41,507 nt of DNA from an uncultured Planctomycetia bacterium. GTDB lineage: Bacteria > Planctomycetota > UBA1135 > GCA-002686595. The position numbers were made by a program, and so were the translations under genes. Numbering within the stretch: position 1 is the stretch's first letter; each line of letters starts with the position of its first letter. Positions 25,397-33,024 of this stretch are shown here, piece by piece. The notes under the pieces are model-generated. The model ran no database searches. It was not told where the DNA came from and was given only the letters and a program-made list of their open reading frames with translations. The stretch is from the NCBI GenBank assembly GCA_937952135.1, contig CALFYL010000003.1:1-41507 (forward strand), given 5' to 3'.

Positions 25397-26208
25397 GCCT
25401 GCCCCGCGCGACGCGCCACGGCGGCGAAGTCGGGCGCACGCTTCTCGAGCGACGCGTGGTAGCCCTCGAGGTAGTCGGCGTGCTTCATGCACTCGGCCTG
25501 GATCCAACCCTCCGCGGACATCGCTTCACCGAGCGTCATCGACGCCTCGGCGTTGAGCATGCGCTTGGTCACCGCCATGCCGAGCGTCGGACCCTGGCTG
25601 AGCTTGCGCGCCCACTCCAGCGCGCGCGCTTCGAGCTCTTCCGGCTTGCAAACCTCGTTGTAGAGCCCGATCTCGTACGCTCGCTGCGCGCTGATGAAGT
25701 CGCCGAGCATGAGCAGCTCGCTCGCGCGGCCGAGTCCGACGATGCGCGGCAAGAGCCACGCCGCGCCCATGTCCGCGCCGGACAGCCCGACCTTCGTGAA
25801 CAGGTACGCGATCTTCGCCGTGTCCGCGGCCACGCGCACGTCCGCCGCCGCCGCCATCACCGCGCCCGCGCCGCAGGTCGTGCCGTTGAGCGCCGCGACG
25901 ATCGGCTTCTCGCAGCGGCGCATGTTCTCGATCAGGTCGCAGGTCATGCGCGTGAACTGGAACAAGTCCGCCTCGGGCACGCCGAACAGCTTGCCGATGA
26001 TGTCCTTGACGTCGCCGCCCGAACAAAACGCGCGGCCCGTGCCGGTCAAGACGATCGCTCGCACGCTCTTCGAGCGATGCAAGCTCGCGAAGGCGTCTCG
26101 CAGCTCGGCGTACGAATCGAACGTGAGCGCGTTGAGCCGTTCGGGCCTGTCGAGCCGCACCGTCGCGACTCCGTCCTGTTCGCTGTACTTGAAGTGCTTG
26201 GGGTTCAT
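25393..26208 (-). CDS. Enoyl-CoA hydratase/isomerase family protein
   Basis: 271 residues, crotonase fold. Oxyanion-hole segments are F-C-S-G-G-D (61-66) and N-G-T-T-C-G-A-G (108-115). A-D-V-R-V-A and G-L-S-G-A-D-M-G lie where the catalytic acidic residues of hydratases sit, but the two classic glutamates are not both present, so isomerase, hydrolase or ring-cleaving activity is possible. It starts with ATGA overlap on the Rid gene and ends in GTGA overlap with the acyl-CoA dehydrogenase gene, indicating tight co-translation. In anthraniloyl-CoA or related pathways a crotonase hydrates or opens the alicyclic ring. Confidence 0.92.
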   Translation of the reverse strand: MNPKHFKYSEQDGVATVRLDRPERLNALTFDSYAELRDAFASLHRSKSVRAIVLTGTGRAFCSGGDVKDIIGKLFGVPEADLFQFTRMTCDLIENMRRCEKPIVAALNGTTCGAGAVMAAAADVRVAADTAKIAYLFTKVGLSGADMGAAWLLPRIVGLGRASELLMLGDFISAQRAYEIGLYNEVCKPEELEARALEWARKLSQGPTLGMAVTKRMLNAEASMTLGEAMSAEGWIQAECMKHADYLEGYHASLEKRAPDFAAVARRAGQA

Positions 26209-26621
26209 GACGGGTTCGCGGCGCCGATGGCGGCGAGGGCCTGGATCTCGACTTGCGCGCCCTCTTCGAGCAGCGCGGCGACTTCGACGAGCGCCATCGC
26301 GGGGTAGTGCCGCCCGACGAGCTCCTTCCAGATCGCGCCGAGCTCCTTGACCGACGCTAGGTAGGCCCGTTTGTCGGTGACGAAGATCGTGAGCGACATC
26401 AGGTCGGTCGGCCCCCCGCCAGCCGACCGGACGACCGCGACCACGTTCGCGAGCGCTTGGCGGAACTGCGCCGCGAACTCGTTCGAAACGATGCGTTGCT
26501 CGGCGTCCCAGGCGATCTGGCCCGCCACCGCGAGCAGGCGCGAGCCCGCGGGCGCGAGCACGCCGTTGGCGTATCCGCGCGGGGCTTTCCAACCGTCCAC
26601 GGCGATGTTCTCGAGGCTCAT
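26205..26621 (-). CDS. Rid/YjgF-family protein lacking the catalytic arginine
   Basis: 138 residues with the trimeric Rid fold: V-A-G-Q-I near 33, F-R-Q-A-L-A-N-V near 53, and the end motif A-L-V-E-V-A-A-L-L-E-E-G-A-Q-V-E-I-Q-A-L-A. Where E. coli RidA has Arg105 (P-A-R-S-C-V-E-V) this protein has Met109 (P-A-M-A-L-V-E-V), so classic enamine/imine hydrolysis through that arginine is not expected. It overlaps both neighbours by ATGA. Rid members within aromatic operons include deaminases of amino-substituted ring products. Here the expected product of the fused monooxygenase is an enamine, which gives the gene a possible role despite the substitution. Confidence 0.9.
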   Translation of the reverse strand: MSLENIAVDGWKAPRGYANGVLAPAGSRLLAVAGQIAWDAEQRIVSNEFAAQFRQALANVVAVVRSAGGGPTDLMSLTIFVTDKRAYLASVKELGAIWKELVGRHYPAMALVEVAALLEEGAQVEIQALAAIGAANPS

Positions 26622-27421
26622 GCGGACCGCGGATGATAGCGCGGCTCGGCGCCGTCGAGCTCCACGAGGGCGCCGTTGTCGCCGCGAGCGCACAGCTCGG
26701 CCACGACCTCGGCGATCTGTTCGGGGCGCACGAGCACGCCGCTCGGATTCTGCGCCGCGAGCAGCGCGCGCGCTTCGGCCTCGCTCTGCCCCGTCTTCTG
26801 CGCGATGCGCCGCGCCGACTCGTCGGTCATCGGCGAGTCCACGTAGTGCGGACAGACGACCGCGAGCGCGACGCCGCTGCCCTCGAGCTCGAGCGCGGCC
26901 GCGCGCGAGTAGCCGAGCAACGCGTGCTTCGACGCGCAGTACGCCGCGACGTAGCGATAGCCCATGAGCGCCGCCGAGGACGCCACGTTGACGATGCGGC
27001 CGTAGCCGAGGCGCTTCATAGCGGGGAGCAGCGCTTCGAGCATGCGGCGCGCGCCGTGAAAGTTGACCTGCAGGTGGCGATCGAAGAGTTCCTCCGGCGC
27101 CTCGCGCGGCACGAGGGGCGAGCTCTGCGCGATGCCGGCGTTGTTGACCAGCCAGTCGATCGGGCGCTCGGGGCCCAGGATTTCGCGCGCGGCGGCTACG
27201 GCGGCGCGCACGGAGTCGGGCGAGGCCACGTCGAGCTCGATCGCGGACGCGCGGCAGCCGACCTCGCGAAGCTCGTCGGCCAGCTCCTCGCACTCGGCGA
27301 GCGTGCGCGCGCCGAGCAGGACATGCGCGCCGTCCCTCGCGAGCCGCCGCGCGATCGCGGCGCCGATGCCGCGCCCCGCGCCGGTGATGAAAGCTGCGTG
27401 CTCCGCTTCGGGTTGCGTCAT
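26618..27421 (-). CDS. Short-chain dehydrogenase/reductase
   Basis: 267 residues, classical SDR. Cofactor motif T-G-A-G-R-G-I-G is at 13-20. N-N-A-G is at 93-96, and catalytic Ser148, Tyr161 and Lys165 lie in A-S-S-A and Y-C-A-S-K. First gene of the operon running down to 21066, overlapping the Rid gene by four bases. Candidate 3-hydroxyacyl-CoA dehydrogenase in a beta-oxidation-type sequence with the adjacent hydratase and acyl-CoA dehydrogenase. Sequence alone does not fix substrate or NAD/NADP preference. The 5' region carries the inverted repeat at 27435-27470. Confidence 0.92.
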   Translation of the reverse strand: MTQPEAEHAAFITGAGRGIGAAIARRLARDGAHVLLGARTLAECEELADELREVGCRASAIELDVASPDSVRAAVAAAREILGPERPIDWLVNNAGIAQSSPLVPREAPEELFDRHLQVNFHGARRMLEALLPAMKRLGYGRIVNVASSAALMGYRYVAAYCASKHALLGYSRAAALELEGSGVALAVVCPHYVDSPMTDESARRIAQKTGQSEAEARALLAAQNPSGVLVRPEQIAEVVAELCARGDNGALVELDGAEPRYHPRSA

Positions 27422-27434
27422 GGTGGGATGGTAC

Positions 27435-27470
27435 GCGGCGCCGCGGATCGAGAACCAGCCGCGGCGCCGC
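27435..27470. promoter_or_regulatory. Perfect 12-bp inverted repeat in divergent promoter region
   Basis: GCGGCGCCGCGG (27435-27446) and CCGCGGCGCCGC (27459-27470) are perfect reverse complements separated by 12 bases. Each arm also contains the ten-base palindrome GCGGCGCCGC, so two copies of the palindrome lie 26 bp apart. It sits between the operon start at 27421 and the divergent OYE gene start at 27505. It could be an operator for both or a leader hairpin for the SDR mRNA. Confidence 0.45.
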
Positions 27471-27504
27471 TTCGAAGCTCCGAAGCGCTAACCTGCGCGA
27501 CGAA

Positions 27505-29013
27505 GTGAGCGACAGCGAAACCAACACCCGCACGCGCGCGCATGCGCTCCCCGGGGCGCACTGGCCGACGCGGGACGAAGCCTCCGCCAGCCTGCTGTTC
27601 CAACCCGGTCGCATCGGCGCCCGCACGGCGCGAACGCGAACCTGGGTGCCCGCGATGGTGCCGTGGCGCGCGAGCGACGAGGGTTTCGTCACGCCCGACG
27701 TGCGCGACTGGTACCGGCGCTTCGCCGACGGTCAGCCGGGCGTGCTCGTGCTCGAAGCGACCGGCATCCGCGACGTTCCGAGCGGGCCGTTGCTGCGGAT
27801 CGGCCACGAGCGCTTCGTTCCGGGGCTGCGCGAGCTCGCGAGCGACGTTCGCGAGCACTCCCAGGGCCGCACGCTCTCGCTGGTGCAGATCATCGACTTC
27901 CTCGCCGTGCGGCGGAGGCCGGAGAAGGAGAAATTCGTGCAGCGCTTCCTCGAGCTCACGCGCGCGCACCGCGACGGACTCGAGCGGCTCGGCCGCGTCG
28001 AAGCGGCGCGTGGCGACGAGGCCAGTGTGCGGCGCGCGTTGCTCGAGCTCCCCCACGACGAATTGCTCGGCGTGCTCGCGCCGCGCGAACGCGAAGCGCT
28101 CGAGTTCGGCTACCGCGAACGCGTCGGCGACCTGCACCTCGCGCACGTCCGCGAGCTCCCGCGCAGCTTGCCGTCGCTCTTCGCGGACGCCGCCGCGCGC
28201 GCGAGGGAGGCCGGCTTCGACGGCGTCGAGCTTCACTACGCGCACGCCTACACGATGGCGTCGTTTCTCTCGCGCACGAACGACCGCGACGACGGGTACG
28301 GCGGCTCGCCGCAGGCCCGCGTGCGACTTCCGCTCGAGATCTTCGAAGCCGTGCGCAGGCAAGTGGGCGCGGACTTCCTCGTAGGTTGCCGCTTCCTCGG
28401 CGACGAGGTCATCGAGGGCGGCAGCCGCATCGACGACGCGTGCTTCTACGCCGAGCAGTTCGCGCGCGCCGGCATGGACTTCCTCTCGCTCTCCAAGGGC
28501 GGCAAGTTCGACGACGCGAAGCAGCCCAAGGTCGGCGCGGCGGTCTATCCGTACACCGGACCGAGCGGCCAGGAGTGCATGCCGACCGTGCGCATCGACG
28601 ACGCGCGCGATCCGGCGTCGCGCGGCCCCTTCGGCCGCAATCTCGGGCTCGCGCGCGCGGTGCGCGAACGCGTGCGCGCCGCGGGCTTCGAGACGCCCGT
28701 GGTCGGCGCCGGCGGCATCGGGACGTTCGGGCTCGCGGAGAGCGCGCTGCGCGAAGGCGACTGCGATTTCGTCGCGGCGGCGCGGCAGTCGCTCGCCGAC
28801 CCCGAATGGTGGCGGAAAATCGAGGAGGGCCGCGGCGCCGAGGTGCGGCGCTGCGAGTTCACGAACTACTGCGAGGGGCTCGACCAGCAGCACAAACAGG
28901 TCACGTGCAAGCTCTGGGACCGCGACTTCGACACGCCGCTGCCCTGGCCGAGCGCCACTGGCGCAACGCTGCCGCTCTCTCACGACGGCAAACGGCGGCT
29001 GATCGCGCCGTAG
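27505..29013 (+). CDS. Atypical Old Yellow Enzyme-family oxidoreductase
   Basis: 502 residues from GTG 27505, which has no obvious ribosome-binding site. FMN-barrel features: an N-terminal F-Q-P-G-R-I-G, then D-E-G-F-V-T, and a strong F-D-G-V-E-L-H-Y-A-H-A-Y followed by D-D-G-Y-G-G-S and a late V-G-A-G-G-I-G. Differences from normal members: about 75 extra residues (about 150-225, charged and leucine-rich) before the F-D-G-V-E motif; L-V-Q-I-I-D in place of Q-L-x-H-A-G-R; and a C-terminal C-E-F-T-N-Y-C with one further Cys eleven residues on, leaving three of the four cysteines that bind 4Fe-4S in 2,4-dienoyl-CoA reductases. Divergent from the catabolic operon. Probably reduces an enoyl or alicyclic intermediate, substrate unknown. 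Confidence 0.85.
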   Translation: MSDSETNTRTRAHALPGAHWPTRDEASASLLFQPGRIGARTARTRTWVPAMVPWRASDEGFVTPDVRDWYRRFADGQPGVLVLEATGIRDVPSGPLLRIGHERFVPGLRELASDVREHSQGRTLSLVQIIDFLAVRRRPEKEKFVQRFLELTRAHRDGLERLGRVEAARGDEASVRRALLELPHDELLGVLAPREREALEFGYRERVGDLHLAHVRELPRSLPSLFADAAARAREAGFDGVELHYAHAYTMASFLSRTNDRDDGYGGSPQARVRLPLEIFEAVRRQVGADFLVGCRFLGDEVIEGGSRIDDACFYAEQFARAGMDFLSLSKGGKFDDAKQPKVGAAVYPYTGPSGQECMPTVRIDDARDPASRGPFGRNLGLARAVRERVRAAGFETPVVGAGGIGTFGLAESALREGDCDFVAAARQSLADPEWWRKIEEGRGAEVRRCEFTNYCEGLDQQHKQVTCKLWDRDFDTPLPWPSATGATLPLSHDGKRRLIAP

Positions 29014-29091
29014 CGGCGTTTCCCGCAGAATCGCGTCGCACTCGTGCGTCGGCGCCGTCTCGGGCTCCAGACCCCGCACTGGAGCCTCGCC

Positions 29092-31884
29092 ATGAACAGC
29101 GCCGATTTTCCGCACCAGGAAGCCTTGCTCGAGCACGCCGCCTTCGTGCAAGCGGTCGCGCGCGGGCTGGTTCGCGATCGCGACCGCGCCGACGACCTCG
29201 CGCAAGACACGCTGTTGCGGGCGGTCCAGTTCGCGCCGCGAGCAGCGAGCGACATCAAGAACTGGCTCGCGACGGTGGTGCGCAACCGCGCGAGCGACGT
29301 CGGGCGCTCGGAGGCGCGCCGGAGCACCCGTGAACGCGCCGCCGCGCGGCCCGAGGCCACCGAAGCAGTCGACGTGTCGTGCGCGCGGCTCGAGGCGCAG
29401 CGCGATGTGGTGGCGAAGATCCTCGCGCTCGACGAGCCGTACCGCTCGGTCGTGATCCTGCGCTACTACCACGGCCTGTCGCACGAGCAGATCGCGGAGC
29501 GGCTGAATTCGAAACCCAGCACCGTGCGCACGCAGTTGAGCCGCGCGCACGCGATCCTGCGCGGCAAGCTCGACCGTGAATACGGAGCGCGAGGCGCGTG
29601 GGCCGGGTTGTTGTTGCCGGGCGAGAGACTCGAGCCGAGCGCGGGTTCGGCGCTCAAGCTGGGTGCGACGGCCGTGACCGCGTCGGCGGCGTGCGTTGCG
29701 GTGTTCGTGGCGCTGCGAAGCCCGGCCAGTTCGGTCGGCGAAGCGGCGAGTTCCGCGGAAGCGGCCGTCGACGACTCCGCCGAGCCGCAATTGTCCCGGG
29801 AAGCAGCGGAGAGCGCTTCGGTCGAGCAGCGCGAGGAGGTACGAGCAACTGTTGCTGCGGCGCCGACGGACGAGCAGTTGTGCGAGCCCGCGGAGCTCTT
29901 CGACCGCAGCCGCTGGCGCGACTACGAGAAGGCGACCTTCAGCTTCGAGCACGGCGTGCGCGACGATCCCACGGGGGTCGTGCGCAACGACTGGGAGCTT
30001 CAGTTCGAGCGTGACAGTTTTGGCGTGCGGATGGTCGTCGACGACTCGAGCTTGATCGTCGACCTCGGCGAGCGGCCGATCGAAACGCTTGCGAACGGCG
30101 AGCTGGGCGAGTTGGAGTCGCTCGTCAGCGCCGTGGCGAGCGCGAATCGTGAAGACCGCGAGGGACGATCCGGTAAGCGAGCTAAGGTCGTGCTCGGCCA
30201 CACGTACTTCGTGTGGAGCCTGGACACCGAAACCGACCGCGCAAGCGCCTTCGAGGTCGTCGATTTCGTATCGCAAAGCCACTGCCTGCTCGATTGGTAT
30301 TCCACCGCCGACGGTCGAACGGCGAAGGGCTCGTTCCACGATCTTTCGCGCGAGCGCTCGCTCATGGAGACGCTCGTCGCCCTGCGTGCGGCGGCCCGCG
30401 CTCCGTTCGAACTCGTCGACGAACGACCGCGCGTCGTGCTCCAACTTCGCTCCGGAGCGATCGGCGGCAACCCGGTCAGGCTCGACATGGGCGGCGCCGC
30501 GACGTACGTCGACGAAGTGCTCGATGCGCCGCTCGACTTGTCGAAGGTCGTCGACTCTCACGACCGGCAGCAGGCGTACTTCGAGGGCGGCTTCGTGCCG
30601 CTCGGCGCAACCTTCGTCGTGACGAGTGCGCGCTACCGCGGGCAGGCGCTCGGCGACAGCAATGGCGGCGGCGCGTTGCGCGTCGTACTCGCCGGCGATG
30701 CGCTGTTCTCGTCGCAGCACACGCCGGAGTGGATCGACGCGACCTGGAGAGGCCGCGCGGAAATCAAGCCCGGCGAAGAAGGCGGAACTTACTTGCAGGT
30801 GAGCAACTCGAGCCAGGGAGAGCTCGTGCTCGAAGGGGAGCTGGTGCGAGCAGCCGTCGAGCCGCTGCCGCGCCGCACGGTGTTCGCCGATGCGAAGCCG
30901 CGCGAGAAGCGTTCGAGTGCGGGACCGCGCTTGATCGAGTCGCTCACATCCCGGCTCGAACTCGTCGAACCCGGCGCGCGACGAGCCTCGCCCACGCAGT
31001 GCAAGCCGCACGTCGATCTCGAGCTCCGCGATGGCGCGCTGCGCAGCCGCAACGTGTTCGACGATCCAGTGATCCTCGTGGACCTGGGCACGTTCGAGCC
31101 GCAGGAGCTCGCCGCCGCCGCGGCGCGAGGCGAGCGCTTCGAGCACGTGGGGGCCGCCGCGCGTCCGCAACTTGTCGGACGCAGAACGGGGGACGTGCAG
31201 AACTACTCCGCCGCCCCCGCCGTCGCCGGACACGCGTACATGGCCTCGAACTTCGACCCAGGGCACGGCTCGACGGCGCTGCTGTTCGTCGCCGCCCACG
31301 AACCCGGCGTGCGCGTCGAGCTCGACTGGTTCGAGCTGCGCAGCGCGATCGGAGCGACGGGCTCACTCGCGACCCCCGAGCTGTCGCAGGCGCTCGCGCT
31401 CGCCGTCCCCCACTTGCTCGGCGAAGCACGTCGAGGCGCCGAGCTTCGCCAAGCGCGCGCCGAGTTCCAGTTTCGGGCGCTCGACTCGGACGATCGCGTC
31501 AACCTCGCCGGAGTCGCGGGCGCAAGGTTCGACTCCGTGTCTCGGGCGCCGCTCGACCTCGAAAGCCCGCTGCGCGGCCACGAGCCGACGCTCGTCTACA
31601 TCGACGCTGGGTTCATCCCGCCGGGTCAGCGCTTCGTGATCGCGCGCATCGAGTACTGGGCGCGCACTTTCGGCGGGATGAACCCGAACGGTTCGCTCGT
31701 CGTGCGCATGCGTGAGCAGCGTCCCGTCGAACTGCAGCTAGGCAAAGAGACGCTCCACGGCGAATGGACCGGCGAACTCGTCGTCGAGAGCGGTGAAGAA
31801 CACCTGCTTCAGGTGGTCGCGGGCTACGCCGCCACAGCCCGCGTCGTGCTCTCGGGCCGCTTCGAGCCGCTCGCACGGCGTTGA
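29092..31884 (+). CDS. ECF sigma factor fused to membrane helix and duplicated outer domain
   Basis: 930 residues; ATG 29092 with GGAG seven bases upstream. Residues 10-75 are sigma region 2 (R-A-D-D-L-A-Q-D-T-L-L-R-A-V). Residues of about 109-165 are region 4 (L-D-E-P-Y-R-S-V-V-I-L-R-Y, L-S-H-E-Q-I-A-E-R-L, S-T-V-R-T-Q-L-S-R-A). A hydrophobic stretch at about 190-208 would cross the membrane and is followed by an acidic/serine linker. Residues of about 272-585 and 637-930 are two related beta-rich copies: G-H-T-Y-F-V-W against G-H-A-Y-M-A-S, L-L-D-W-Y against E-L-D-W-F, and G-F-V-P-L-G against G-F-I-P-P-G. No anti-sigma gene is adjacent. Inference: a one-polypeptide, membrane-tethered transcription factor sensing outside signals. 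Confidence 0.88.
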   Translation: MNSADFPHQEALLEHAAFVQAVARGLVRDRDRADDLAQDTLLRAVQFAPRAASDIKNWLATVVRNRASDVGRSEARRSTRERAAARPEATEAVDVSCARLEAQRDVVAKILALDEPYRSVVILRYYHGLSHEQIAERLNSKPSTVRTQLSRAHAILRGKLDREYGARGAWAGLLLPGERLEPSAGSALKLGATAVTASAACVAVFVALRSPASSVGEAASSAEAAVDDSAEPQLSREAAESASVEQREEVRATVAAAPTDEQLCEPAELFDRSRWRDYEKATFSFEHGVRDDPTGVVRNDWELQFERDSFGVRMVVDDSSLIVDLGERPIETLANGELGELESLVSAVASANREDREGRSGKRAKVVLGHTYFVWSLDTETDRASAFEVVDFVSQSHCLLDWYSTADGRTAKGSFHDLSRERSLMETLVALRAAARAPFELVDERPRVVLQLRSGAIGGNPVRLDMGGAATYVDEVLDAPLDLSKVVDSHDRQQAYFEGGFVPLGATFVVTSARYRGQALGDSNGGGALRVVLAGDALFSSQHTPEWIDATWRGRAEIKPGEEGGTYLQVSNSSQGELVLEGELVRAAVEPLPRRTVFADAKPREKRSSAGPRLIESLTSRLELVEPGARRASPTQCKPHVDLELRDGALRSRNVFDDPVILVDLGTFEPQELAAAAARGERFEHVGAAARPQLVGRRTGDVQNYSAAPAVAGHAYMASNFDPGHGSTALLFVAAHEPGVRVELDWFELRSAIGATGSLATPELSQALALAVPHLLGEARRGAELRQARAEFQFRALDSDDRVNLAGVAGARFDSVSRAPLDLESPLRGHEPTLVYIDAGFIPPGQRFVIARIEYWARTFGGMNPNGSLVVRMREQRPVELQLGKETLHGEWTGELVVESGEEHLLQVVAGYAATARVVLSGRFEPLARR

Positions 31885-31901
31885 GAGACACCAAGACGAG
31901 C

Positions 31902-31937
31902 GCGAGGAGCCCGCGGATCTCGTCGCGAACTCCTCGC
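31902..31937. terminator. Interrupted stem-loop between convergent genes
   Basis: GCGAGGAG (31902-31909) pairs with CTCCTCGC (31930-31937), and inside it CGCG (31912-31915) pairs with CGCG (31924-31927). It lies between the ends of the sigma-factor gene (31884) and the convergent gene at 31961, so it could serve both directions. No T tract. Confidence 0.4.
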
Positions 31938-31960
31938 CGTTCCGTGCGCGTCGCCGCGAT

Positions 31961-32797
31961 TCAGTTCGCGAGCGCGCGCAGCTGGTTGTAGACGCGCTCG
32001 AAGGCGTCGAGCTCGCGCTTGACCTCGTCCGGCTTGGCGTTGTTCTCGAAGAAGCCGCCTTGCGTGTTCGCCCAAGGCGTCAAGGCCTGGTTGATCATCT
32101 TGAGCTGCGGCAGCTCGTTCACGGTGAAGCCCGGCACCGGCACGCCGCGCTCCTCGATGAACTTCTGCACGTTCACGCTGTTCTGCGACAGGTCGCGCGC
32201 GGCCGTGTAGAACTTCGAGTTGATCGCGCCGACATTGAGCGGCGTCGCGACGGCCATGCGCTTGAGGTCGGCGAGTTCGCTCGGCATCTTGCCCAGCGCC
32301 GTGCGCAGCGTGTTCGGGACACCGGCCGCGATCGTGGCCACCTTCGCCAGCACGGCGTTGTAGTCCTCCATGATCGGCGTGCCGACGCTGTTCGTGTTGA
32401 GCCGCACGCCCAGCTCGTCCGCCGTCTTCGCGATCGACTTGGCGTGCTCGGTCGAGCTGCGCGGGATCAGCGCCGTGCGCCCGAACTTCTCGGCGGTCTT
32501 CGTCGCCACGTCGCGCAACTTGTAGAGCGACTCGACCAGCTTGCGCAGATTGCCCGTGGCCTGATCCTTCGCCTGCTGAAGCTCGCGGTCCCAGCCCGCC
32601 TTGGTGAAATTGCGGATGTTGAAGGGGATCTTGCTCAGCTCGAGTTCCTCCCACTTCACGTCGGTGTACGCGCGTTCGCAGACGGCCATCGCCTCGCCGA
32701 CGCCGGTTCGCCCGGCGATCTTGGCGACCGTGCCTTTTTTGGAGTCCCAGTCGGACTTCTTGAGGATCTGCGGATACTGGGGGCGGAGGAAGGGCAT
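31961..32797 (-). CDS. Uncharacterised mainly helical protein
   Basis: 278 residues, not recognised. No signal peptide, membrane helix or enzyme motif. Mostly predicted helical by eye, with heptad-like stretches (L-Q-Q-A-K-D-Q-A-T-G-N-L-R-K-L-V-E-S-L-Y-K-L near 72-95) and a C-terminal charged helix. Its coding sequence contains lysine codons such as AAAAAA inside S-K-K, which stands out in this GC-rich region, and it looks slightly less GC-rich than its neighbours by eye. No operon partner: the nearest minus-strand gene lies 227 bp upstream, and that gap shows no gene. The protein-like composition with few Arg/Ala runs argues that it is a true gene. Confidence 0.65.
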   Translation of the reverse strand: MPFLRPQYPQILKKSDWDSKKGTVAKIAGRTGVGEAMAVCERAYTDVKWEELELSKIPFNIRNFTKAGWDRELQQAKDQATGNLRKLVESLYKLRDVATKTAEKFGRTALIPRSSTEHAKSIAKTADELGVRLNTNSVGTPIMEDYNAVLAKVATIAAGVPNTLRTALGKMPSELADLKRMAVATPLNVGAINSKFYTAARDLSQNSVNVQKFIEERGVPVPGFTVNELPQLKMINQALTPWANTQGGFFENNAKPDEVKRELDAFERVYNQLRALAN

Positions 32798-33024
32798 GGT
32801 GGTGCTCGTGACGGATTGGGGGGGAGGGTGGGAACGGCGCCGAGATCGTCCGAGCCGTCAGCCCGTCGATTCCGATCCCGCTGGCGCGAGTCGGCCGGAG
32901 CCGAACCTCGTCGCGAAGCGGTCGCGAGATTTGAGAATCCTCCGCGCGATCGCCGAGCCGCCGGACGCAGCCCGATGCAGCCCGTCGACGCGTGCACCCG
33001 ACGCGGCCGATCGACCGAGCCCTC

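Noticed and set aside
27418..31299. Nearly 1300-codon minus-strand open frame
   Set aside because: Arginine-rich translation without domains, opposite the OYE gene and the sigma-factor gene, which have clear motifs.
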